Source of the DNA: Branchiostoma floridae
Taxonomy: Eukaryota > Chordata > Leptocardii > Amphioxiformes > Branchiostomatidae
NCBI RefSeq assembly: GCF_000003815.2
Contig: NC_049991.1
Span: 4,912,657 to 4,957,149, forward strand
Length of the DNA: 44,493 nucleotides
Direction of reading: 5' to 3'
The notes beneath the pieces are model-generated. The model was not told where the DNA came from and did no database searches. It saw only the letters and a program-made list of their open reading frames with translations. Shown one piece after another: positions 35,613 through 44,493 of this stretch. The first letter of the stretch is position 1. The number at the start of each line of letters is the position of its first letter. The translations under genes and the position numbers were made by a program.

Positions 35613-38600
35613 TTTAAAAAGAAAAATGTTATGAAAACTCTCCCTTCTACCGACTTCCTTAATTGGCGGACGGCATAGACTTTGATCCACTCCGTGGCAT
35701 GCAAAAGGTCAGTGGTAAGAAATATGTTCAATATGCTTAAGTCTTAAACTGCAACAATATTACCTCCTCCCTAGTGTTTCCACTTCAACACTTCCAAGTT
35801 CCCCAATCTTCTGTTTTGCCGTGGCCTCTAGTTTGCCATTTGCTGTGTTCACTACCGCCAGTGCCACGACTTTCCCGGCGGGGACCTGGTCGATGAAGGC
35901 CGCCAAGCGCAGGCTTTCTGCTTCGTTGACCTGAGTGTCAAACCTTTCTGTACTGAGGTGGGTCCCGGAGATCTCGTCAAAGACTCGCACGTGAATACCA
36001 CGGGGCCGGGCAGGCGCAGAGTCCCAAACGTAGGTTCCCTGCCATTCAACAGAAACAACACACGACCGTAGCTACTTACTTGAAGCTATAAAAGCTGTAC
36101 GTTTCGCTATAATTTCAAGTCACAAGGGGACCCAAGATGTACTAGTGACCTGTTTATAACGTTATTTTCGTTGTCTTAACAAGCAACATGGCAGCCATAC
36201 CGATTTTCCCTCATACACCGACTTCTAGGAGCGCCAATTTCTAAGTTATACCTAGGACACATCCACACCGATACATAACAAACAAACGCACATGTGCGCT
36301 ATACTCCTATTTACTTCTTTAATGGAAAGGAGATTTTTAAAAGAGTATAAGTGTCCGACCTTAGGTAGCCCTCCTGCTGGCACAGTCTGGCTCAGTTGTG
36401 TCCAGCCCAGCTTGTGTTTCCCGTGGACCTCCAGCGTGCCACCCTCCAGCACCAGGAACTGTTTGTTGTTGTTCCTGTCGACCGAGCGGCCGTACAGGGC
36501 CACCGTGGCGCTCCCCTGGTACGGACAGGCCTCACTGCCGATGTGGAACTCTCCATCAGCGCTGACGAGGATCTCACGTGATCTTAGGACGATCTCTGTA
36601 TCACTGGACAGGCCAAGGTCAGCAAATACAACCCGACCTGAAACATCAAAAGTAACGTTAGGTTGTTCCTTAGAAAATGTCAGACCACAAAAATCGTGTT
36701 CTGTTTTGTGTCCTTTGGGAATCCGCAGCCCTAAATAGTTTTTGGTGACGCAATCTACCTGCCATAATGTATCTTGAATTACAGTCACATTTATTTAACA
36801 ACAACTTTTATAAACTGCAATCAGATGCTGATTTTGTTCACATAACGGCCACAGCAGACATGCAACATTCACTATTTTTTTTAAAAATTCAATAGCCTGA
36901 TATATAAAGCAGGGAGCCTGGGTGATATTAGCTCACCAAGATAAAAGCAGGGAAAATCAAAGTAACACACTTCAAATACGTGACAAAATCAAGGTACAAG
37001 CTTCAGCATGACTTGGACTGATGGCCTTAATTAACAACAAGTTTTAAGGTCCCATCATTGGATACAGTACCTTGGAAAGCCATTATCGAACTTCTATTAT
37101 CCTGGCCCTTGGTAATCGACCTACCAAATTCATCAGAATCCAGCCAAGGCTTTTAAAGACAAGCACACTAAAAATATTACCTTTCGGGCAAAGGTAACAG
37201 TAGTTATACTGAATTCAATTCTTAGTTGCGTACCTCCGTCTTTGATTTCCAGGGAGTGGAATGACGCCGATGACTGCAGCAGGAAGTTCTGTCCCCGCCC
37301 CACAACCACCCGCGCCGCCTCGTCATGGTCCGGGTTCCACGGGGTCAAGGTCGGGTCAGCATCCGGGCAATCTACAGCTGTTTGCAACGGTACAAGGACG
37401 ACGTTTAGCTATAGTGATGCTATCTGTTTAAGGGTAGCAAAGTTTGATAAAGGCCCAGCCGTCGGAAGAAAGATAATCTTTGATTTAACAGTCAAAGTCT
37501 TGTTCAACCCACATAGCCAAACATAAAATGATTTAAGAGTGATCTCTTCTTAATGTTTAAAGTGTTACGTTCATTCAGAGTTTTTTCCTTTTTTTTCTTA
37601 ATGTCCGGACAGATCTAACGGACTCAAAGACAGTTTCCAATGGGCTAAACAGTGCTCAACAGACCCCAATAGATCTGATTGGAGACCAGTCCTTTCTCTA
37701 GGGGACTAACACTTTCCTACTCTTCTCTTACATAACAAGTTTCACAGAAACGTCCGCAATTTCTAATAGGTTAAGTGCAAGGGATATACCATGAAAATGC
37801 ATCCTAGGTCTCTCAAGGTATGATGTGGACCTTCATACAGACCCGCATCACAGCCATCCCACTTCGGCATTCATCATCATCATCATGTCATTGCAGAAAA
37901 CAACATTCCTGGCGAGGGTAATTATAATTATAGTTCCTACCGCGTGTCTCTTGAAGAGCCCTGCTGTCTTGGGTGTTCTCGCTTGTAGTGTATTTTAGCT
38001 CCTTTAGAACCTGTAATGGACAAGAAAAACTGAAATTCTATATTCTTATACAGTTGCGTGTTGTTAGTGTTCGAAGTATTTCAGAGTGCATTTAGTCGTC
38101 TCTGAATCGCCTTGAATTTAGCTTACACCGTAGATCTTTGTATTTGCGTTACTAAGTAACCGCACGTGCTCCATCCCTATTCTAAAAGCAAAGATACATT
38201 TCAGTCGGGGGGATAGTATACACGTAGTGGCCTGGATTTTATCTTGACGACTAGAGCAAGCTGTAAAAATTTCGATTGCTTGTAACCCACGACAGAAACC
38301 CATGCTTCCATGGAGAGCATCACTCTAAAGTAAGGTAGGCCCAACGTAGGATATTGTAAGAGGAACGGGTGGTTTTCTTTGGCTTGTAGAGATGAGACGC
38401 AAATATGCTGGTGGCACTCTACTTTGATGTTATTGAACGCTGAACATATTCTTTAGCATTGTGTTATAACACAAAATGCTGTGACCACCGGAGGAGCAGT
38501 TTTGCTTGTGACGTGCCAGGTATACACGTCACTAGTAAGACCTAACCTTGAATATGCCGCTACAGTATGGGACCCGTATACAAAGAAAGACAAAGATAAA

Positions 38601-40174
38601 CTTGAAAGGGTACATAACCAAGCTGCCCGATTCTGCACAAACAACTATAACAGGGATTCTAGTGTTACCAAAATGAAAACAGATTTGCAGTGGATGTCAC
38701 TTGATGACAGAAGGAAAATGTCCAGACTTTCCATGATGTACAAAATGACCAATAAACTGGTGTACGTACCAACGGATAAGTATCTAATACCAGCTCAAAA
38801 AAGAACAAGAAACAGTCATGCCTTCAAATACCAGAGTTACCTACCTAGGATTGATGTGTTCAAAAATTCGTACTTTCCCAGAACTATCGTAGAGTGGAAC
38901 TTGTTATCACCAAGTACAGTAGGGGCATCTTCTATCGGTAGTTTTAAAGAACGCTTGCAGATAGATGTGCAAAAGTTAGGGGAGTAACGAGTCGTTTGGT
39001 GTAATATAACCAGCTGCTGCCGCGCCGCGTGCCTGCAAAGCTGGTGTGTTACGCCGAACGGCGGTTATACCGGCTATATAGATACAGATACAGGAATACG
39101 TATTTGTGGCTTAACATAACTGAGTAGGCAGTCACTTGTCGGGATGGGATCGGCGACCTCACATACAACACCTTTCATTAGCGAAATAGGGTTAAGTAAC
39201 CTTACACATATAACAATGTATTGAGGCAGGTACATGTAAGGCAAACTGATACTAAGAGTTACTCAGATATGATCAGGCAACTGGATATGACAAAATAACA
39301 AACACAAAATCATATCTAGTTCGGACATGTTACTGAAACAAAATTGAATGTTGCCTTTTCACAGATGTTATACTTTACTCGGATTGCACCTTAGATTGCA
39401 ATAATTTGCTTTGTTTCATTATCGGGTTATGCCGAGTTTGTGTATACATGCAACTTTGAAAACAGATGGTGAGATGTTGTACCTGTATAAGTTAGTAAAT
39501 AAATAAAATTCAATGTCGCGGTGGGTGGTCAGGCGATTATCGACTTTCGTCGGAATGTAATGTCTATGGTTTAAACTCGGGTATATCGTTGTTATTGTGA
39601 CACACCAGCTAGCTACTGTAACCAAAATATCACCAATGCGTTTTTAGAAACCGAAAATATAACAATTTATTTCATGTTTGCTGTACCGTTCTAAATAAGT
39701 GATACATGTACGTGTAGCTCTTTAGAGTATAGAGGGTACAAGACGCATTCGCATTGTCGGGTTTATACCACCTACCCACCTTAAAAATATCATTCTTAGG
39801 TTCTCGGACGCTAACATTAACAGCACAATAGAAGAGGGATGGGCAGAAATCATCACCATCCGGGCATAAATAAACCGTAGTTTACAAGTACATTTGTACC
39901 AAGTTTTATAAACAGAGGTTTAGACCACATGTACCTTCATCACTGCTTTCTCCACAATGTCTTCCGACCAGTCTTCGTTCCAAGCCGAATTTTCCACGAC
40001 GGTCTCTTCTTCCTTCTTCTTCTTAGCCGCTTCCTCCTCCAGCATTACCACTTCTATAGGCTTGTCAGGCTTTTTTTCGACATCGAGAACTACCGATGCC
40101 TCGCTAGCCGCGGCGGCGGGGCTAAGCGCGAGCATAGCCGCCAAGACGAGTTTCAGCGCCACGGTAGTCATCAT
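20043..40174 (-). CDS. CEMIP-like secreted hyaluronan-processing protein, complete, 27 coding exons
   Basis: Exons: 40174-39935, 38010-37941, 37371-37234, 36637-36360, 36038-35764, 34889-34819, 34204-34112, 33432-33241, 32696-32527, 31819-31610, 30965-30760, 30332-30263, 29532-29404, 29232-29119, 28628-28540, 27931-27803, 27254-27219, 26989-26837, 25965-25785, 25304-25089, 23954-23749, 23351-23172, 22789-22567, 21918-21820, 21234-21077, 20606-20497, 20161-20043. All introns are GT-AG and phases join without a break: 4155 nt, 1384 residues (human CEMIP about 1360). Order: signal peptide, G8, GG, beta-helix body, second GG. Colinear landmarks shared with vertebrate CEMIP/CEMIP2 include STDYDMEQAEEF, HFHLAGDVDE, LSIHHCFSRCVT, PSDRD, PTGPSAG, IFVGES, DGDKN and GLCYPPGTTF. 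The vertebrate protein acts in hyaluronan binding and depolymerisation; that role here is inferred. A signal peptide instead of a type II anchor argues for CEMIP over CEMIP2/TMEM2. The least certain joins are the exon 14 acceptor and the first exon's upstream end. Confidence 0.93.
20275..20372 (+). mobile_element. LINE-like 3' end, intron 26
   Basis: GACCTGGACTTAGCCCAGTG-TGGCAA is followed by AATAAAGGTCTCCATT and a TTCATTAATTCATT tail. This is the 3' terminus of a CR1/L2-type element, related to the tail at 24430-24480. Confidence 0.5.
21465..21570 (-). mobile_element. Short inverted-repeat element sharing its terminus with the 16.9-kb element
   Basis: Reading minus, GGCCGCACTGACTTAATTTT-ATGGATGATATTCGCGC matches the 33-bp terminal repeat at 16854 with a few changes. 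The other end is GCGGCCACTG next to a T9G14 run. It lies in intron 24 of the CEMIP-like gene. Confidence 0.6.
22567..33432 (-). CDS. CEMIP-like exons 8-23: beta-helix catalytic body
   Basis: Residues about 389-1223. A right-handed beta-helix (PbH1 repeats) recognisable by alignment to CEMIP: INLKDDVSSWEPGDHIVLAS, GRAKYTHFGEVADDVDLRGE, FFDYDTYGGHLK, PVHFHLAGDVDEAGGYSRPT, TLGHCYFLEDGNEQRN, TFWIAHPNN, RGLMIDDRVKTTPAS, GAWIRGGDIW, VDNGVGIT, FPMRGLDIYDGP, DGDKNQIVHDLDGTVTGY, PDWHASICSGEFAQ, YTIHWDTRAPEE, FYFEESTGLLFLKL and DDYCSDVGCERV. Conserved Asp, His and Cys sites are retained and no exon contains a stop. Confidence 0.9.
24430..24480 (-). mobile_element. LINE-like 3' end, intron 20
   Basis: Reading minus: CCAGGTGTGGAAAAAATGTC-CAATAAAGGTCTTCATT, then CATTCATT repeats. 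Same terminal pattern as 20275-20372, in the opposite orientation. Only the end is recognisable. Confidence 0.45.
24748..25037. mobile_element. MITE-like element with about 26-bp terminal inverted repeats, intron 20
   Basis: TGGCCACTAACCTGGAATCT-AGTCTAC at 24748 is mirrored by GTAGACTAGATTCCAGGTTA-ACTGGCCA ending at 25037. Length about 290 bp, no coding capacity. It ends about 50 bp downstream of the exon 20 donor. Confidence 0.75.
26013..26330 (-). repeat. Three decayed tandem copies of the exon 19 start plus its splice acceptor
   Basis: True exon 19 starts at 25965 (TCATTCCCGATGCGAGGCCT). Similar exon-like starts occur upstream on the minus strand at 26075 (MRGLYIYNGAT, AG kept), 26186 (MRSLHIYDGAT, acceptor AG changed to AC) and 26322 (MRDIGIDEDST, AG kept). 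Spacings are about 110, 111 and 136 bp. Each copy carries the intron end and roughly 55 nt of exon, but not the rest of the exon or a good donor, so they are unlikely to be complete exons. Confidence 0.85.
27503..27785 (+). mobile_element. tRNA-derived SINE with Nin-DC-like core, intron 16
   Basis: The tRNA-like head has box A (GTGGCGCAACTGG) and box B (GAGTTCGATCCCC). It is followed by the conserved core TTGTGCCCTTGGATAAGGCA-CTTTAAACGA ... TCACTTCACCCAGGTGTAAT-ATGGGTACCTG. That core matches the Nin-DC domain of deeply conserved metazoan SINEs as I recall it. It is antisense to the host gene. Exact ends are uncertain. Confidence 0.82.
29119..29232 (-). CDS. CEMIP-like exon 14: extra 38-residue phase 0-0 exon, possibly optional
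   Basis: The exon reads ASIAMFLCGGIMVPDGITGV-EMKDVNPG... and ends CCQ|GTAAGT (strong donor). Its acceptor AATAAG has a poor pyrimidine tract. Skipping it joins HSNSD (exon 13) directly to RGLMIDDRVKTTPAS (exon 15), which is colinear with the vertebrate protein. GGIMVPDGI resembles RGLMIDDRV, so it may be a diverged duplicate of exon 15. Confidence 0.5.
34112..36038 (-). CDS. CEMIP-like exons 5-7: first GG (ILEI/PANDER-like) domain and linker
   Basis: Residues about 243-388. GTYVWDSAPARPRGIHVRVF, DEISGTHLSTERFDT, SLRLAAFIDQVPAGKVVALA and ELGSVEVETLGRRRQPWAMV match the GG fold (beta-strand, 'RFDT', 'VPxGxVVAxAV', 'LGS', final PWA/SV strand). Exon 7 (LQSFFGSFKVTATSEW) joins directly to SPKCRFTVDG of exon 8. 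The vertebrate proteins, as I recall them, have about 85 extra residues including a cysteine-rich piece here. I see no coding exon in the 679-bp intron. Confidence 0.88.
34378..34745 (+). mobile_element. LINE 3' end, degraded copy in intron 6
   Basis: ACAAAATGACCAATAAACTGG, CCTAGGATTGATG, GATAGATGTGCAAAAG and the 3' UTR GTAATATAACCGGCTGCTGC-CGCGCCG with an ATATAGATACAGA tail match the copy at 38500-39100 throughout. The RT frame is interrupted by deletions and stops. Confidence 0.85.
35005..35149. mobile_element. 145-bp MITE with 27-bp terminal inverted repeats, intron 5
   Basis: ATAATAGAAAAGGCGGGATC-TTTCGTC (35005-35031) and its reverse complement at 35123-35149 differ at one base. An inner inverted repeat (CAGACTAGACT ... 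AGTCTAGTCTG) lies at 35031-35063. The transcript could fold into a long stem. Confidence 0.88.
35572..35610. repeat. (TA)n microsatellite, intron 5
   Basis: 39 bp of perfect TA. It explains the IYIYIY minus-strand ORFs. Confidence 0.95.
36360..37371 (-). CDS. CEMIP-like exons 3-4: G8 domain
   Basis: Residues about 104-242. Starts DCPDADPTLTPWNPDHDEAA, continues FLLQSSASFHSLEIKDGG, IVLRSREILVSADGEFHIGS and ACPYQGSATVALYG, and ends LEVHGKHKLGWTQLSQTVPA-GGLPK. The conserved glycines and beta-strand spacing fit the G8 domain shared by CEMIP, CEMIP2 and fibrocystin. Exon 2 (23 codons) is a short linker before it. Confidence 0.9.
38500..39100 (+). mobile_element. LINE reverse transcriptase C-terminus and 3' UTR, intron 1
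   Basis: The frame to TAA at 38987 reads YTSLVRPNLEYAATVWDPYT, LERVHNQAARFCTNNY, MTNKLVYVP and FFPRT-like YFPRTIVEWNLL, the C-terminal part of a non-LTR retrotransposon RT (CR1/Jockey group). The 3' UTR GTAATATAACCAGCTGCTGC and an ATAGATACAG tail follow. It is 5'-truncated and antisense to the host gene. The surviving frame has no stops, so it is younger than the intron 6 copy. Confidence 0.88.
39935..40174 (-). CDS. CEMIP-like exon 1: signal peptide and acidic/lysine-rich linker
   Basis: The ATG at 40174 opens MMTTVALKLVLAAMLALSPA, a clear signal peptide with likely cleavage after ...AAAASEA. It is followed by charged low-complexity sequence (EEEAAKKKKEEE) and ENSAWNEDWSEDIVEKAVMK before GTACAT. 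The start is chosen because the hydrophobic segment begins immediately and the TTTAAATATTT box lies about 50 bp upstream. The charged linker has no counterpart I recall in the vertebrate proteins. Confidence 0.85.
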
Positions 40175-40223
40175 GCGTCTTTTTGCGTTAGACTACTGGT
40201 AGTCACACACCCGGTTTGGGCTG

Positions 40224-40234
40224 AAATATTTAAA
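40224..40234 (-). promoter_or_regulatory. TATA-like box upstream of the CEMIP-like gene
   Basis: TTTAAATATTT on the minus strand lies about 50 bp before the ATG, which would place a start site near 40200 and leave a 5' UTR of about 25-30 nt. The next bases read ATTTCAG|CCC, so the site could instead be the acceptor of a 5' UTR intron. Confidence 0.35.
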
Positions 40235-40239
40235 GGGTG

Positions 40240-43200
40240 GGTTTTGCTTGGTTGGGTATGGAAATTATGGATCAACTTACTAGTGTGGGTATGTCTCCGC
40301 GTGGCACGGAAACTTGCGTCAGAGGACAATACTGTAAGTCTTCAAACGTTCGCGATGGTTTTATTTTCTTCGTGATACCTATATCCAGCCTTATATCGCG
40401 AATGCCCCTCCGTGCATGGCAACTGTATTTCAGAACTCATTCATTGACAAACTTTGACATTGACACAGCGAGATATCATAACCTGCTTTTCTCTCTTCCA
40501 TATATACAATATAACACAAAGACCCATCGCGAAAGTAACTGAAATTACAGTGGATGCCAGAAAAAGCGAACACAGTGGCAACTCCCCACTCTGACGCACA
40601 TGACTGCTGTATCAACACTTCGTTGACTTTTAAAAGACCTGCTCATGCCTACTTTGGCGTCAATGTGGGTGTGTTGTTGTTTATGTTTGTGACGTAGTTT
40701 TGTGTTACTTTCCTATGTATAATTCAATTTCTCTTATGTAAACATAGAATGTTTAACAACGTACACCAAACAGCGTTTGAATGGGATTAAAATCGCTTTA
40801 TCTTCAAAGATAATCGTGTGTACTTTGCATTTCAAACCACCCGGTGTAATATTTAAATACTTTTCAAAGCAACTTGCCAGTAGACAAATGGCATCAATAT
40901 ACTAGAATACTTTGTTGGTACAGTCGTTATGTTAGCTTTGTAACTAATACAGCCAGGACTACAAACTTTAAAATACCGATAACTGTACAATATACAATCA
41001 ACACAATTAACGGTTACATTGCGTTTGCCGATACTTGAGGTTTGTTTTATAAACTGTAGGTTATACAGACAACCCAACATACGGATTACTTTAGACGGAA
41101 AGACAAATCCGTTTCTATTAAAAGAATTCGACCTTTCGGCCAGACACATTTCCTAGATCAGTGACATTTATGACGCTTGCTTCTGTACCGTGTGTGTTAA
41201 TCCCCTGTCTCATATGACCTTTAGACCTTCTGCAGACAGTGGTGGAGAGCTAAGATGTAAGCAAGGTCATTTGTTGTTTAGTGTTACTCGGCGAGCTGTC
41301 TACTTATCTTGAAAAAACAAAGCAGTTGTCTATGACAGCCGACTACTAAGTTTGGGAAAATCATAGTATGAATAGTCATCATCTACATTGGTTGCGATCT
41401 AAAGGGGCAAACTGGAGTTTGAGAAGGGTGAATTCAAGGCAAAGGGCCTATGTTTTCGACCGTTGTGTCGCAAAAAAACGGTTCTGTTTGGACGGAAAAA
41501 GTAGTTATAAGAGTCCCTTAAGCGATAGCTGATTCATATAATAAAGAATTTGGCAACAGCGCATGCTGGGGGTGACTTGAGCAAGAGGTAGGGAGGGGAA
41601 AGGAATGAAGTAAATTAAAGAAGGAGACAGAAGAAAGAGAGATGGCTGATGGAGCGAGTAATGTTTAAATTTGTTATTGTTGTATCTTTATCAAGATGAA
41701 TGGATTGATCGAATAAAATTATTGCAAAATTTTTCAAAGTAAAGACAGAAAATCATTCATGAAAAATAAACATGATGAGAAAGAAAGTAGACATATGAAT
41801 TATGTAAAACCGTTTGTATAGGTCTGTTTATACGTTTTGTAGAGCGACCGGCAGGTCGAATCGCAGCATGAAGGGTGACTATTGTGATGTAAACATGACA
41901 GTGCCTAAAAAGGGAGCGGGGCTTATCTTCAGTTTGTTTGTGAACGGCAGCAGAGCGAGAAATCAAGTAAGACACGCGGGCACGAATCCCACTTTTCTTC
42001 AAGAGAGGGTTTGGCTTTTCAAAAGGACTTACGTCTGCATTCAAAAGAAATAGAGAAACAGTCACGCCACCACTCTTGCTTAAAGTCATACTGGTGCTTG
42101 TCTGAAAGCTTTTTTCTTTAACATGACAATCCCTTAGATTACGGCTTTGTAAAACTACCAATACCCGGTGTAACAATCGTTACCTGAAGCTAATATCCCC
42201 ACCACCGTGAGTAAAGCCGTGTAAAACCCTTGGTTTTGATGCCGAGTCAGATCATGTCTTTTCTGTAGCTTACCTGTATTTGAGACGTGTCGGCGGCTTA
42301 GTAGGTAGATCAATTTATCTATTTTCTTTGTATACTAACCGCCGCAAGCTAATAGGGCTAGAGAACTACTCGAAACCAGGATTTACATAGGATTAGTGTT
42401 GTTGCCAGATAAAGACGTCTATGCAGACAATGGTGTACTATGATGTTGAGCTCGTAAAATTAACGTTCAAAGTTAGAAACACCTTCCCTTGAAATCTACT
42501 ACTGTTACTGTTCCCTTCGAAAATGTACGTTACGCAAGGCTGCCCACGACGCATGTGAAAATTTGTGCCTAACTTAGATTAGGGACGTCCTCTAGGATGG
42601 GACTTAGAGCGGAGGTCCAGTATTTGAGAAGAGCAACGTCTCAATCACGTTTAAGGACCCCCCATACTTGTCAAAAACAAATAGAGTCGTTCCCGGTAGG
42701 TCAAACGCACTGTATATTTGCGGATCTTCAAGATATGCATAATATTCAGCTTTTCAAAGGTGTTGTTACGGCTTGTGGCGATTTGACGGTTAAGCGAACA
42801 AAGAAAGAATTGAGTTGTTTATAGTTCTTTCCAGTGGATGATCGGTGAGAGAGGCAGGTATCTGGCCCCTCTGTGTGAGAGTATGAGAGTTAAAGTTGTC
42901 ACAACATACAGCTCCTGTATGGGACTATTTACGTGTGACCTTAACAGCTGACTGTCGGGGTGAGTAGCTGCTGTTCCGTTGACCTCCGCAAGACCTTTGG
43001 TTGCGAAAAGCACTCAGACAGATATAAGTTTGCTTCTTCCCGTCTTTTTTTCCGTTCGGCGCCGTGCTTTTGAGATATTGTCCCCTGGGAAGATTCGGTG
43101 GTGCTGCCAAAGCCAAGTGCAAAAAAAAAGTGATGCTCAGCTATTAGTTCTTGCACAGCTTACCAGCAGGAACAAGAGTTCGTAGACCTCAGGCCTGCAT

Positions 43201-44493
43201 GAAATGTATTGGGTGTCTGTAGACCTATGGCAATGACTGTGCGTGTAACGTTCCCTGCACAGCATATAGTTAGGTCTATTTAACTTGTAATATATTTGCA
43301 AGGTAAAGAGAAAAAAATAAGTTTTGAAAACATCCTTGTGTAGATGATGAGAATAGATCTTCTATTCGTTCTCTTTATCTGAAGAACTTATCAGTACTAA
43401 AATATGTAGAGCGAATCCCAGTGTTCGATTTTCTGTCTGATACCATTTAGAATTTCGGCAGATGCCGATCAACATTTGCATTGCTATGTTGACAAGGTAG
43501 GAAAAAATACCATAGAAATGCAAAAAGTCAGATCTGTTCGCACGTTCTTGTAACTAGAAAGGCAACATTTTCGTAAAAATGCAGTAAGTCTTTCCCGTGG
43601 CCTTTTCTATTCACACACAGTGAATTTATAATGGATGGTTTGTACGTGTTAGTTTAATTTTTTTTCTAATGACGATTGACGAATTTGCTTTTTAAAGTTG
43701 AGACGAAGTAAGTGTGTCACCATCTTAAGTGTTTTGCCTGCCTACCTACCTAAGTGATTAGGCCAGTAACTGGCCCCTTGCTCCTCTCCGAAACATTTCT
43801 TCACGTCGCACGGTCAGTCGTCTGGTTTCCGGTGTACTGAGACCACTCAGTCCGTGTCTAACTGACTTATGCTGCAGATGGAAGCGACCACTCATCTTCC
43901 CAATTTTGGTTTGCCTTTTGCTTGATTAAACAAACAAAAAATGAATACTAGTAAATAGTAAAGCATCATCGAATATGTGTAGGGAATGTTAGTTATTTGT
44001 ACACAGATCTTTGAGAAAGTCGTTAGGGTTTCTGATTGTGCTCAACATCTGATAACGACACAGTATATTACGTTATTTACATCAAAGTTCCCGTAAAGGA
44101 ACTAGTAGTTTAATTTTGGAAAAGTTAATCCTTTGAGGTATGCTTCTCATGAGTTCATGACGACCAGATGGACCTTGTACATGCATTCTGAAATCGTCAT
44201 CGTTACGACGAAGATACAATGTTATCAGAAGGGTAATCAGGTATCAGTTAGGTGACCTCTTGACCCCAACTGAACCCCCGCGGTTCACTGACTCTAGCTT
44301 GGCGGCACCGGTCAGCGTCCCTGACAAGAAAGGAAAGACCACGTCTCATTGTTGCTTTCTTTGGTGAGTGATAAAAGGTAAAGGAGGATTAACTTTTGCT
44401 GCTTAACTTTTTGTCTGAATAATGATTCCGTCCAAAACAACGTTTAATATCGCACAGCGCACTGCAAATGTGCCGTGATTCGAACCCTGAGCA
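40240..44493. other. Upstream flank, no gene recognised
   Basis: Several 60-140 codon ORFs occur on both strands (for example 41757-42176 and 41814-42053) but overlap each other and resemble no family. It probably contains promoter and enhancer sequence of the CEMIP-like gene or intergenic DNA. Confidence 0.5.

Noticed and set aside
36292-36738. 148-codon plus-strand ORF
   Set aside because: Antisense shadow of CEMIP-like exon 4.
41757-42176. 139-codon minus ORF upstream of the CEMIP-like gene
   Set aside because: Overlaps an equally good plus ORF; no domain, repeat or codon pattern supports either.
44470-44493. tRNA T-arm on the minus strand at the right edge (GGTTCGAATC)
   Set aside because: Only about 24 bases are visible; it could equally be a SINE head, so no gene is called.

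Overview
This is animal nuclear DNA and reads most like a cephalochordate (amphioxus, Branchiostoma). The species call is inference. It rests on a short-exon GT-AG gene homologous to vertebrate CEMIP/CEMIP2, an amphioxus-style receptor tail with 'TGQGQSQ/NTNTTAAVV' repeats, a tRNA-derived SINE with a Nin-DC-like core, and decayed transposons (THAP/DDE-4, YqaJ/SWIM, Crypton-like recombinase, CR1/Jockey-type LINEs) of the kind common in amphioxus. A run of exactly 100 N (9749-9848) marks a scaffold join, so linkage across it is not proven.

Layout. 1-1 kb (+): the last exon of a single-pass membrane receptor, cut by the left edge, with one transmembrane helix and a tyrosine-rich cytoplasmic tail (one ITIM-like, one YEEI and two YxxV motifs). 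1-20 kb: no intact gene recognised. It holds duplicated repeats, 39-bp and 45-bp tandem arrays, a decayed THAP/DDE-4 (ISL2EU-like) transposase with YqaJ and SWIM fragments on the other strand, LINE reverse-transcriptase ends, a Crypton-type tyrosine recombinase pseudogene split by about 730 bp of nearly pure C, a multicopy invertebrate pseudogene, and an inverted-repeat element.

20.0-40.2 kb (-): a complete gene, the main content of the window. I could join 27 coding exons from an ATG at 40174 to a TAA at 20043. Every intron is GT-AG and the phases are continuous, giving 1384 residues. The protein has a signal peptide, a G8 domain, a GG (ILEI/PANDER-like) domain, a right-handed beta-helix body and a second GG domain at the C-terminus. 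This is the architecture of CEMIP (KIAA1199/HYBID), which in vertebrates drives hyaluronan binding and depolymerisation. A signal peptide rather than an N-terminal membrane anchor favours a secreted, CEMIP-like protein. A TTTAAATATTT box about 50 bp before the ATG and an AATAAA 41 bp after the stop suggest compact ends.

The introns contain two copies of one LINE 3' end, a tRNA/Nin-DC SINE, two inverted-repeat (MITE-like) elements, LINE 3' tails, and a tandem array of three decayed copies of the start of exon 19 with its splice acceptor. Exon 14 has no counterpart in the vertebrate alignment as I recall it, and it resembles exon 15.

40.3-44.5 kb: upstream flank with no gene I can support.
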